Part shown: positions 16,989 to 23,821 of the stretch, one piece after another | How the letters are laid out: the number at the start of each line of letters is the position of its first letter | Position numbering within the stretch: position 1 is the first letter of the stretch | Origin: Sanguibacter sp. HDW7 | Lineage (GTDB): Bacteria > Actinomycetota > Actinomycetes > Actinomycetales > Cellulomonadaceae | DNA: 64,000 nt | Assembly (NCBI RefSeq): GCF_011300875.1 | Contig: NZ_CP049862.1 | Location: forward strand, 124,001 to 188,000 | Direction of reading: 5' to 3' | Notes under the pieces: generated by a model | Seen by the model: only the letters and a program-made list of their open reading frames with translations | What the model was told of the DNA's origin: nothing | Databases searched by the model: none | Program-made: the position numbers and the translations under genes

Positions 16989-17565
16989 CGTCGTCGTCCT
17001 GCGCGCTCACGAGCCGGCCGAGCGGCCGCTCCTCGGCGGCGCCCGCACCCCGCGGGGGCGGCGGCGCGCCGATGCGCGCGGAGAGGTGACCGCCGAGGAA
17101 CCCGCCGGCCATGAGCACTGCGAACCCCCCGAGCGACGCGACCCGGCCCGGGTGCTGCCCGGGCGACGTGCGTGCGAGCGCCGCCGCGCCGAGCGTCGAC
17201 GCCACGAGGTTGCACGCGACGTGCACGACCGCCACGCGCCGACGGCGCGCGTCGAGGCGCCGCGCGTCGGCAAGACCCGTCACGGCGACGACGGGCGTCG
17301 CAAGGACCGCGGTACGCAGGAGCCGCCGGGCGCCCGCACCGTGGCGCGGGCCCGCGAGCAGGACGCTCGACGCCCACGCCCCCACGGGCAGCATGGCGAG
17401 CGCAGCGTGCATGGGATGCCCGAGGTGCGAGCCCTGGAGCAGCTCGCGCACCCGGACGTCGCTCGTGACGGCCTCGCTCGCCCGCCGCAGCGCGTCCGCG
17501 ACCGGCGCGAGCATGCGCGAGGTCTCCAGCCGGTCGAGGGAAGCGAGCACAGGATGCGCGGTCAT
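16981..17565 (-). CDS. DUF2231 family membrane protein
   Basis: 194 aa with about four hydrophobic segments. The conserved motif GSHLGHPMHAALAMLPVGAW (residues ~45-65) is characteristic of DUF2231 proteins, whose His-rich membrane core suggests metal or haem contact in some relatives. The C-terminus ends in an Asp run (QDDDDD). It is part of the tightly packed minus-strand series. No function is established. Confidence 0.8.
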   Translation of the reverse strand: MTAHPVLASLDRLETSRMLAPVADALRRASEAVTSDVRVRELLQGSHLGHPMHAALAMLPVGAWASSVLLAGPRHGAGARRLLRTAVLATPVVAVTGLADARRLDARRRRVAVVHVACNLVASTLGAAALARTSPGQHPGRVASLGGFAVLMAGGFLGGHLSARIGAPPPPRGAGAAEERPLGRLVSAQDDDDD

Positions 17566-17588
17566 GAGATCTCCAGGGGGGTGAGTGG

Positions 17589-18068
17589 TCAGCCGGCGTC
17601 GGTGCCGTCGGGTGCGCCCGAGGCGGGGGACTCGCCGGCGAAGAACGAGACCTTGCCGTTGGGCTCGAGCACGGCGAGCCGCACGCTCCTGAGGTCCTCG
17701 ATGCCCTGCTGGCGGGCGGCGCCGAGCAGGTCGTCGTAGGCGAGACGTTCACGGCGGAGCGTGTCATGGTCCGCCGCGCCGTCGCTGACGACGACGACTG
17801 GCCTGCCCGTGACGACCGCGTGGAGCTTCCTCGAGCGCGCGTTGAACCACGCGAGGATGATCGTGAGCGCCGCCATCGTGCCGACGGCGAGAACAGCCCC
17901 GGTGACGGAGGAGTCCTGGCCGGTCACAGCCTGCTGGACGAGGTCGCCCATCGTCACGAAGACGATGAGTTCGAACGAGCTCAGCTCGCCGAGCGTCGAC
18001 CTGCCGACGACGCGCGTGATGGCCCACAACGCGAGGAACACGACAGCCGCGCGGATGACGGTCTCCAC
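17589..18068 (-). CDS. DUF421 (YetF-like) membrane protein
   Basis: 159 aa with two or three N-terminal helices (VIRAAVVFLALWAITRVVGR, LSSFELIVFVTMGDLVQQAV, AVLAVGTMAALTIILAW). The conserved cytoplasmic part follows: RSRKLHAVVTGRPVVVVSDG, RRERLAYDDLLGAARQQGI, VRLAVLEPNGKVSFF. Very typical of DUF421. YetF-like proteins in Bacillus are associated with spore or stress membranes; the role here is unknown. Confidence 0.85.
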   Translation of the reverse strand: METVIRAAVVFLALWAITRVVGRSTLGELSSFELIVFVTMGDLVQQAVTGQDSSVTGAVLAVGTMAALTIILAWFNARSRKLHAVVTGRPVVVVSDGAADHDTLRRERLAYDDLLGAARQQGIEDLRSVRLAVLEPNGKVSFFAGESPASGAPDGTDAG

Positions 18069-18097
18069 CGGGGACTCCCTTCGGTCAGGGCACTCGC

Positions 18098-18610
18098 TCA
18101 GGGAACGATGCGGGTGTGGATGTCGACGGGTGCTACGTGGAGCCCGTCGGAGTCGATGACGGCGACGCGGCCCGAGGCGCTGCGGTCGTGCAACGCCCGG
18201 ACGTAAGCCTCGATGTCGAACCTGAGGACCTCGCCCTCAGGAGCGGTGAACGTCAGGTACGTCCAGGCGCCGTCGCGCGTCTGTTCCGCCGGCTCGGGGT
18301 CGACGCTCTGCTGGTCGAGGAGCCGCAGGTAGTCCGAAGAGATGGCGACCGTGACGTCACCGTCGAAGCCGCCCGCCCGTTCGACCGTGACCGTGAGCGG
18401 GATGTCGAGTCCCGCGCGTGCGGCGGACGCGAATCGCACGTGCGTCGTCCACACGCTCTCGGTCACGCTGCGCTCCGCCATGCGCGTGCCGAGCAGACCC
18501 AGGAGTGCCGCCGCGAGCACAGCGAAGAGCGCGACCGTTGCTGCGGCGCGCACACGCTGGGGCGTTCGAGAGCCTTGGCTCTCGACGTCCGCGATCGTGC
18601 TCGCCGTCAT
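18098..18610 (-). CDS. Single-pass membrane protein of unknown function
   Basis: 170 aa. One TM helix (residues ~23-43, VALFAVLAAALLGLLGTRMA) is followed by a soluble beta-rich region (LDIPLTVTVERAGGFDGDVT, WTYLTFTAPEGEVLRFDIEA) ending DIHTRIVP, probably extracytoplasmic. It resembles an Ig-like or FixG C-terminal-like domain. Encoded directly after the FHA-like gene (4-base gap), so probably co-translated. Confidence 0.7.
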   Translation of the reverse strand: MTASTIADVESQGSRTPQRVRAAATVALFAVLAAALLGLLGTRMAERSVTESVWTTHVRFASAARAGLDIPLTVTVERAGGFDGDVTVAISSDYLRLLDQQSVDPEPAEQTRDGAWTYLTFTAPEGEVLRFDIEAYVRALHDRSASGRVAVIDSDGLHVAPVDIHTRIVP

Positions 18611-18614
18611 CGCG

Positions 18615-19136
18615 CTACTCCTCCTTGACGCCGCCTGCGTCGTCGACGACCTCTGTGCCCGGCGGGACGCTCGGGACGAGGCCCGCCTCGATGTCAGCGG
18701 GTCGGGGCGGCTGCGTGCGGCCCTCGGAGAACTCCCCGCCCTGGCGTCCGCCGTACGGGCGACCGTGGTCGGCGCGCTCCTCCCGCCAGAACGTCAGCAC
18801 CCAGCCGCCGACCTCGAGGCGTGCGCCCGTGCGCAGCGCCCGGTCGGCAGGCTCCGAGGCGGAGCCGCCTCCGACAGGCGCGTGCGCCTCGACGCGGTAC
18901 TCGTCGCGCTCGTCGTGGACGATCGTGAGGTGCAGGGGCTCCGCGCCAGACAGCTCGAGGTCCACCCCCGAGCCCGAGCCGATCGTGAACTCGTCGTCCA
19001 CGATCGAAACCTTGCGCGGTGCCGTCCCGTCGTCCACCGCCGTCGAGACAAAGAGCGCCGGGTGGCCTGCGCCGTGCTCGGCGTGGGTCGTGGTCGGGTG
19101 TGTGCCGTGGTCGTCGCCCGGGCTGTACTCAGACAT
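18615..19136 (-). CDS. FHA-like domain protein
   Basis: 173 aa from ATG 19136, which shares one base with the SDR stop. The centre, VSIVDDEFTIGSGSGVDLEL then PLHLTIVHDERDEYRVEAHA and GARLEVGGWVLTFWREE, has the strand order and GS/H positions of a forkhead-associated domain. In most FHA domains a conserved Arg binds phosphothreonine; here that position looks replaced (TIGSGSG), so phosphopeptide binding is uncertain. Flanks are Pro/Gly/His-rich and probably disordered. Confidence 0.65.
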   Translation of the reverse strand: MSEYSPGDDHGTHPTTTHAEHGAGHPALFVSTAVDDGTAPRKVSIVDDEFTIGSGSGVDLELSGAEPLHLTIVHDERDEYRVEAHAPVGGGSASEPADRALRTGARLEVGGWVLTFWREERADHGRPYGGRQGGEFSEGRTQPPRPADIEAGLVPSVPPGTEVVDDAGGVKEE

Positions 19137-20014
19137 CAGAAGACCGCCTTGCCACCAGTGACGCCGAGGACGGAGCCGCTGATGAAGGAAGCCTCTTCAG
19201 AAGCGAGGAAGACGAACGCATCCGCGACCTCGACAGGTTGCCCTGGGCGCCCCAGGGGGGTGTCCTTGCCGAACCGTGCGACGTGTTCTGCGGGGAATGT
19301 TGCCGGGATGAGCGGAGTCCAGATAGGACCGGGGGCTACTGCGTTGACACGAATACCTTGGGAGCCGAGGTCGCCGGCGAGATTCACTGTCAGGTTGTTG
19401 AGCGCGGCTTTGGTCGAGGCGTAGTCAACAAGATGCGGCGAAGGTTGATATGCCTGAATAGATGTCGTCAGCAAGATGCACGCGCCCGCGGTTAGGTACC
19501 TCAAGGATTCCTGGACCAGCCATATCGCACCGAAGACGTTTGTCGCGTAGGTCCGCTCGAGCTGCTCTGAGGTCAAGTCCAGAAGGCCGGACGTGAGGGA
19601 CATCTGGTAGCCAGCGTTGGCGACGACGAGATCTAGCCCCCCAAGCTCGGTCGCCGCGGCCGAGACGACCGTGGACACTGAGTCGTGATCGCGGAGGTCT
19701 GCGGAGACGGCGAACACTCGCGTGCCGGTGCGCCGGGCTAGCTCGAGGGTCTCGACCGCGTCGTCCTCCTCCTGCGGGAGGTAGGTGAACGCCACATCGG
19801 CCCCTTCCTGTGCGAAGCGAAGGACGATCGCACGACCGATTCCCGAGTCGCCGCCTGTGACTAGCGCGCGACGGCCGGTGAGCCGCGACTTTCCCTCCCG
19901 TGCCTCCCCGTGGTCGGGCTGTGGGGTCATGTCGCTGGTGGTTCCAGGCCAGTCCTGCTCCTGCGAGCCTGGCGCCTCGGTGCCTCCGTTGGATGACAGG
20001 TTGTTGTGGCTCAT
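19136..20014 (-). CDS. SDR family oxidoreductase (YhdF/YdaD general-stress type)
   Basis: 292 aa, ATG 20014 chosen because GAGGAG lies 6-7 bases upstream. A hydrophilic N-terminal tail (QEQDWPGTTSDMTPQPDHGE) precedes the fold, as in the Bacillus general-stress SDRs. Then come the NAD(P) motif ALVTGGDSGIGRAIVLRFAQ, the structural NAG in LVVANAGYQ, and the catalytic YASTKAALNNL. The family usually has SSI..Y; here TTSIQAYQPSPHLVDYAS. First gene of the minus-strand polycistron; its promoter should lie in 20015-20200. Confidence 0.9.
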   Translation of the reverse strand: MSHNNLSSNGGTEAPGSQEQDWPGTTSDMTPQPDHGEAREGKSRLTGRRALVTGGDSGIGRAIVLRFAQEGADVAFTYLPQEEDDAVETLELARRTGTRVFAVSADLRDHDSVSTVVSAAATELGGLDLVVANAGYQMSLTSGLLDLTSEQLERTYATNVFGAIWLVQESLRYLTAGACILLTTSIQAYQPSPHLVDYASTKAALNNLTVNLAGDLGSQGIRVNAVAPGPIWTPLIPATFPAEHVARFGKDTPLGRPGQPVEVADAFVFLASEEASFISGSVLGVTGGKAVF

Positions 20015-20350
20015 CTGATGCTCCTCGTCTCCAGTCCGGCTCGACCAGGCTCGCACAATGTGGCAAAGATCACAGCGTGACTCGGGTGAAAACTCCGTCG
20101 GGCACTTGACTCGAGCATGCGCTTCGTGTGCTGGCCACGCAACATCTGGGGCCGTCGGGATCTCTGTTCCGGGCCCGGGAGCCTGGGCGGGGGCGTTTCC
20201 CAGATGCTGTTCGCATCGCTGTTGTCCGGACTCGGCAACGCCAGAGCGCCTGCTGGGCTGGCCGGACAGGGCAGAGGTGCAGGGGCGGCTGAAGGTGTCG
20301 GCGCCCGTCGCGACCGAGTCCGGACATCAGAGCTACCTCAGATGGTCGGC
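20015..20350. other. Non-coding gap, contains the promoter side of the stress polycistron
   Basis: No frame here looks like protein by composition or homology. It separates the divergent SDR gene from the acetyltransferase remnant. It is GC-rich with scattered short inverted repeats; I see no clear promoter hexamers. It may hold decayed N-terminal sequence of the acetyltransferase, but none is recognisable. Confidence 0.4.
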
Positions 20351-20611
20351 CTGCTGGGCTCGCGACGTCTACGCCAACTTCAGCCTCACGCTCGTCGACT
20401 ACACCGAGATCCGCATCGGCAACCGCGTGATGTTCGGTCCGAACGTCACCATCTCGACCGCCGGACACCCGATCGACCGGACGCAGCGCGCCCGTGCCGC
20501 GTCATCCGCGAGATCGGCGAGCACGACCGTGAGTTCTACTGGCGAGACCGCCGGGTGGACGTCGACGAGAACCTCGTGCCGATCCCGCCCGCCGACGGCG
20601 AGCCGGCCTGA
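20350..20611 (+). pseudogene. Sugar (maltose/galactoside) O-acetyltransferase remnant with internal deletion
   Basis: One frame encodes ARDVYANFSLTLVDYTEIRI then GNRVMFGPNVTISTAGHPID, unmistakably the left-handed beta-helix region of maltose O-acetyltransferases. Soon after, another frame encodes CRVIREIGEHDREFYWRDRR, which resembles the family's C-terminus. The hexapeptide coils normally between them, with the catalytic region's remainder, are missing, and the N-terminus is not recognisable. It lies just left of the second tRNA-Arg. Confidence 0.75.
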
Positions 20612-20641
20612 GAGGCGTCGCACGCTGCCCGTCGGAGCGGG

Positions 20642-20647
20642 TATGCT
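20642..20647 (+). promoter_or_regulatory. Putative -10 box (TATGCT) of tRNA-Arg copy 2
   Basis: TATGCTC followed by CGAGG, 34 bases before the tRNA, exactly as at copy 1 (8640). The surrounding bases have diverged while the hexamer and spacing are kept. Confidence 0.6.
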
Positions 20648-20675
20648 CTTCGAGGTCCTCCGCGAGGTCGACCAC

Positions 20676-20751
20676 GCGCCCGTAGCTCAACGGATAGAGC
20701 ATCTGACTACGGATCAGAAGGTTGGGGGTTCGAATCCCTCCGGGCGCACCA
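20676..20751 (+). tRNA. tRNA-Arg (anticodon ACG), copy 2
   Basis: Identical in all 76 bases, including the encoded CCA, to the copy at 8674. Followed by the same terminator block. Confidence 0.97.
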
Positions 20752-20754
20752 CCT

Positions 20755-20786
20755 GACGAGAGCCACCCTGCGGGGTGGCTCTCGTC
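20755..20786 (+). terminator. Terminator of tRNA-Arg copy 2 (also faces the TusA-like gene)
   Basis: GACGAGAGCCACCC and GGGTGGCTCTCGTC form a 14-bp stem with loop TGCG. It lies between the convergent tRNA and TusA-like genes and probably serves both. Confidence 0.85.
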
Positions 20787-20789
20787 GTC

Positions 20790-21098
20790 TCACGCCCTGT
20801 GCCAGGGCCTGTCCGGGGCCGTCGGCGCGGGCGCGGACGCGACCTCGATCGCGTAGGTCGGGCGTCCGGGCTGCTCGACGGGGCCCCGGTAGACGTGGCC
20901 CGTGAGGCGGCACCACGCGGGCAGGTCGATCGGTGCGACGGGGTCGGTCGACGTGAGGTGGACGACGGTTCCCGCCTCGAGGGTCATGACGTGCCGGCGC
21001 AGGTGGATGAGCAGGCGTGCGCAGCCGAGGTCGCCGCCGTCGACGCGCCAGATGCCGTCGTCGCCGAGCTCCGCGTCGACCGTCGGGGGCAGCGTCAC
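20790..21098 (-). CDS. TusA/SirA-like sulfurtransferase family protein
   Basis: 102 aa from GTG 21098, overlapping the preceding gene's stop (GTGA). The sequence WRVDGGDLGCARLLIHLRRH followed by LEAGTVVHLTSTDPVAPIDL and PAWCRLTGHVYRG matches the small TusA fold. The active-site CPxP of TusA is CARL here, so the Cys is kept but the Pro is lost. Likely a TusA-like protein with altered chemistry. Confidence 0.75.
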   Translation of the reverse strand: MTLPPTVDAELGDDGIWRVDGGDLGCARLLIHLRRHVMTLEAGTVVHLTSTDPVAPIDLPAWCRLTGHVYRGPVEQPGRPTYAIEVASAPAPTAPDRPWHRA

Positions 21099-21559
21099 GC
21101 GACCGTCGTGCCCGTGGCGGGCTCGACGCCGCGCAGCGGCGCCCAGGCCCACGGCAGGAGGCGCGCGACGACGCCGAGGACGACGGCGATGCTCAGCGCG
21201 CCCAGCCCGAGAGCGAACGGTGGCCACTCTCCGCCGCGGACGAACATCACGAGGGCGAGGATGAGCGCGGCCGGGAGCGACGCGACGGTGGCGATCTCGC
21301 CGCGGGTGGGGCGGCCCGTGCGCGCGCGGGCGAGCCCGCGGACGACAGGCGCGAGGACGAGGCCGACGGCGGCGCCCGCCGCGACGCCAGCCAGCGTGCC
21401 GAAGATCGCAGTGAGCGGCCCGTACTCGAGCGCGTCCCACGAGGCGGCGATGCCCATGAGCAGGCCGGTGATCGTGCCGGCGACGAGGCCGAGCGCGACC
21501 GAGCGCGCGACGATGCTCCCGTGCGGGCCGTCGTAGCCGGGGCGGCTCGTGTCGCTCAT
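21095..21559 (-). CDS. Four-helix membrane protein of unknown function
   Basis: 154 aa. Four hydrophobic segments: SVALGLVAGTITGLLMGIAA, AIFGTLAGVAAGAAVGLVLA, ASLPAALILALVMFV, LGALSIAVVLGVVARLLPWA. A short basic cytoplasmic loop (RARTGRPTRGE) lies between the second and third. Coupled to the TusA-like gene by a 4-base overlap. No family recognised. Confidence 0.75.
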   Translation of the reverse strand: MSDTSRPGYDGPHGSIVARSVALGLVAGTITGLLMGIAASWDALEYGPLTAIFGTLAGVAAGAAVGLVLAPVVRGLARARTGRPTRGEIATVASLPAALILALVMFVRGGEWPPFALGLGALSIAVVLGVVARLLPWAWAPLRGVEPATGTTVA

Positions 21560-21639
21560 GGCCCGACCCTACCGGCGGGCGCGCAGCGGAGCGACGGGTG
21601 CGGCCGGGTTCGCAGGCACGTGGGATCCGTGGCAGGATA

Positions 21640-21653
21640 TGGAAGCGTTCCCA
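21640..21653 (+). promoter_or_regulatory. LacI-family (CelR-like) operator upstream of the beta-glucosidase gene
   Basis: TGGAAGCGTTCCCA differs at two positions from TGGGAGCGCTCCCA, the CelR operator known from cellulolytic actinobacteria. It lies 20 bases before the GH1 start codon, so a LacI-type repressor bound here would block the gene. Cellobiose would be the expected inducer; that is inference. Confidence 0.65.
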
Positions 21654-21672
21654 CGACGGCGAAGGAGCCCCC

Positions 21673-23055
21673 ATGCGCGTGCCCGACGGCTTCGCCCTCG
21701 GAGCGGCCACAGCCGCCTACCAGATCGAGGGCGCTGCGGCCGAGGACGGACGCGGCCCGTCGATCTGGGACACCTTCAGCCACGTCCCGGGGACCATCCT
21801 CGGCGACGACACCGGCGACACGGCCGTCGACCACTATCGCCGCGTCGAGACCGACCTCGACCTCATGGCGCACCTCGGTCTCGACGCCTACCGCTTCTCG
21901 ATCTCCTGGCCGCGCGTCCTCCCCCGGGGCCGCGGTCAGGTCAACCGTGCCGGGCTCGACTTCTACTCCCGGCTCGTCGACGGGCTGCTCGAACGTGGCA
22001 TCACGCCCGTCGCGACGCTCTACCACTGGGACCTGCCGCAGGCGCTGCAGGACACCGGCGGCTGGCTCGACCGCAGCACCGCCCACGCGTTCGCCGACTA
22101 CGCGCACGTCGTCGGCACCGCCCTGGGCGACCGCGTCGACACGTGGACGACGCTCAACGAGCCCTGGTGCTCCGCCTACCTCGGGTACGGCTCCGGCGGG
22201 CACGCGCCCGGCCTCACCGGGCGCGAGGAACCGCTCGTCGCAGCCCACCACCTGAGCCTCGCGCACGGCTCCGCGATCGCCGCGCTGCGCCCCGTCGTGA
22301 AGCCGGACGCCAAGTTCTCCGTCACCCTGAACTTCCACGTCTTCACGCCCGACGGCCCCACCGGCCCCGCCGCCGTCGAGAAGGTCGACGCCCTCGCCAA
22401 CGACACGTTCCTCGTCCCCATGGTCGAGGGGCGGCTCTCCGAGCGGCTCGTGCGCGTCACCGAGGACGTCACCGACTGGTCGTTCGTCCGCGACGGCGAC
22501 CTCGCGACGATCGCACAGCCGCTCAGCAACCTCGGCGTCAACTACTACTCATCGAACGCCGTGCGGATGTGGGACGGGAGCGGCGAGCGCGAGCTCGCCG
22601 ACGGCCACCGGCGCGGCGCGACGTCCGCCTGGCCCGGCGCCGAGGACGTCGACTTCCTCGCCATGCCCGGCCCGCACACGGCGATGGGCTGGAACATCGA
22701 CCCCGACGCGCTCGGCCGGCTGCTGCGCGGCCTGTCAGCCCGCTACCCGGAGCTGCCGCTCGTCATCACCGAGAACGGCGCGGCCTTCGACGACGAGGTC
22801 GCGCCCGACGGCGCGATCCACGACGCCGACCGCACCGACTACGTCCGACGCCACCTCGCCGCCGCGCTCGACGCGCGCGCCGACGGCGTCGACCTGCGCG
22901 GCTACTTCGTGTGGTCGCTCCTCGACAACTTCGAGTGGCGCTACGGCTACGCCCGCCGCTTCGGCATCGTCCGCGTCGACTACGACACCCTCGAGCGCAC
23001 CCCGAAGGATTCGGCGCACTGGTACCGCGGCGTCCTAGCGACCCGCACGCTCTGA
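21673..23055 (+). CDS. Beta-glucosidase, glycoside hydrolase family 1
   Basis: 460 aa from ATG 21673 with GAAGGAG upstream. GH1 signatures: N-terminal FALGAATAAYQIEGA, acid/base Glu163 in TLNEPW, nucleophile Glu367 in VITENGAA, and WSLLDNFEWRYGYARRFGIV near the end. No signal peptide, so it acts in the cytoplasm on imported cellobiose or other beta-glucosides, releasing glucose. Length is normal. It is monocistronic, with the operator at 21640 and a 72-bp palindromic element 14 bases past its stop codon. Confidence 0.95.
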   Translation: MRVPDGFALGAATAAYQIEGAAAEDGRGPSIWDTFSHVPGTILGDDTGDTAVDHYRRVETDLDLMAHLGLDAYRFSISWPRVLPRGRGQVNRAGLDFYSRLVDGLLERGITPVATLYHWDLPQALQDTGGWLDRSTAHAFADYAHVVGTALGDRVDTWTTLNEPWCSAYLGYGSGGHAPGLTGREEPLVAAHHLSLAHGSAIAALRPVVKPDAKFSVTLNFHVFTPDGPTGPAAVEKVDALANDTFLVPMVEGRLSERLVRVTEDVTDWSFVRDGDLATIAQPLSNLGVNYYSSNAVRMWDGSGERELADGHRRGATSAWPGAEDVDFLAMPGPHTAMGWNIDPDALGRLLRGLSARYPELPLVITENGAAFDDEVAPDGAIHDADRTDYVRRHLAAALDARADGVDLRGYFVWSLLDNFEWRYGYARRFGIVRVDYDTLERTPKDSAHWYRGVLATRTL

Positions 23056-23068
23056 CGCCCACCTTGAT

Positions 23069-23140
23069 CGCGAGATAGGGGTGTGCCGTCGAGATAGGGG
23101 TCTGTAGGCCCCTATCTCGGCGCGCGACCCCTATCTCGCG
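23069..23140. repeat. 72-bp four-armed palindromic element, family A, copy 1
   Basis: Four arms share the core CGAGATAGGGG: plus at 23072 and 23090, minus at 23109 and 23130. The outer pair (CGCGAGATAGGGGT, 23069-23082, with 23127-23140) and the inner pair (23090-23100 with 23109-23119) are perfect and can form one long rod. It starts 14 bases after the GH1 stop. Three more 72-bp copies lie at 27472, 44806 and 45393. Confidence 0.9.
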
Positions 23141-23215
23141 ACGGGTGGCGCGACTCTAGAGCTCGCCGCCGCTCAAAGCCGTCGACGGCGACCGCTCGGT
23201 ACGGGATCATGCGGC

Positions 23216-23821
23216 ATGGCCATCTTTCCTCCCGTCCCGCGTCTGCTCGACGCTGCCCTCCGCGACGGAACCGTCGTGCGGGTCGAGCGCGTCGACGGGG
23301 ACAGCTGCGACGGTCGTGTCCTCGCGCTCGGGCGTCGCTGGGTGATCCTCGCTCAGCTGGCCGATCTCGGGCACCCGGACGGGCTCACGGTGCGCAGGCT
23401 CCGCGACGTCGACCACGTCACCCCGGCGCCTCTCAGCCAGCGCGCGTCCGCTCACCTCGTCGACTGGCCACCCACCGCGCCTGACGTCGACCTCGACAGC
23501 ACCCGCGCGATGCTCGCGTCATTGCTCACCGCCGACACGCTCGTCGGCATCGAGTGCATCGACGAGCCGGACCAGCGCTGGTACGGGCTCCCGCACGCGC
23601 TGCGCCGACGGGACCTCGACCTCTGGGAGCTCTCGCCCCAGTGCACGTGGCATGCGACCGAGTCCAGCTGGAGGCTGGGCAGCCTCACCGAGGTCGTCAT
23701 CGGCGACCGCTACGGGACGACGCTCGGCTCCCTCGCGCCTACGCCCCCGATCGCCCCGGAGGACAGCAGGTGGGCCCACGAGATCGACCGGCCACGCGAG
23801 GATGGTGTCCGTGCGCGTTGA
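23216..23821 (+). CDS. Hypothetical protein preceding the paralogue locus
   Basis: 201 aa from ATG 23216. The N-terminal ~70 residues (LLDAALRDGTVVRVERVDGD then RVLALGRRWVILAQLADLGH) look like a small beta-barrel, reminiscent of Sm/SH3-like domains. The rest (WYGLPHALRRRDLDLWELSP) is not recognised. Its last 20 bases overlap the next gene, so the two are co-translated. Function unknown. Confidence 0.7.
   Translation: MAIFPPVPRLLDAALRDGTVVRVERVDGDSCDGRVLALGRRWVILAQLADLGHPDGLTVRRLRDVDHVTPAPLSQRASAHLVDWPPTAPDVDLDSTRAMLASLLTADTLVGIECIDEPDQRWYGLPHALRRRDLDLWELSPQCTWHATESSWRLGSLTEVVIGDRYGTTLGSLAPTPPIAPEDSRWAHEIDRPREDGVRAR

Noticed and set aside
8674-20786. A recently integrated, active mobile island with the tRNA as att site
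   Set aside because: No integrase, relaxase or phage gene is present. The whole tRNA unit with promoter is duplicated, and flanks have diverged, so a fresh site-specific insertion is not supported.
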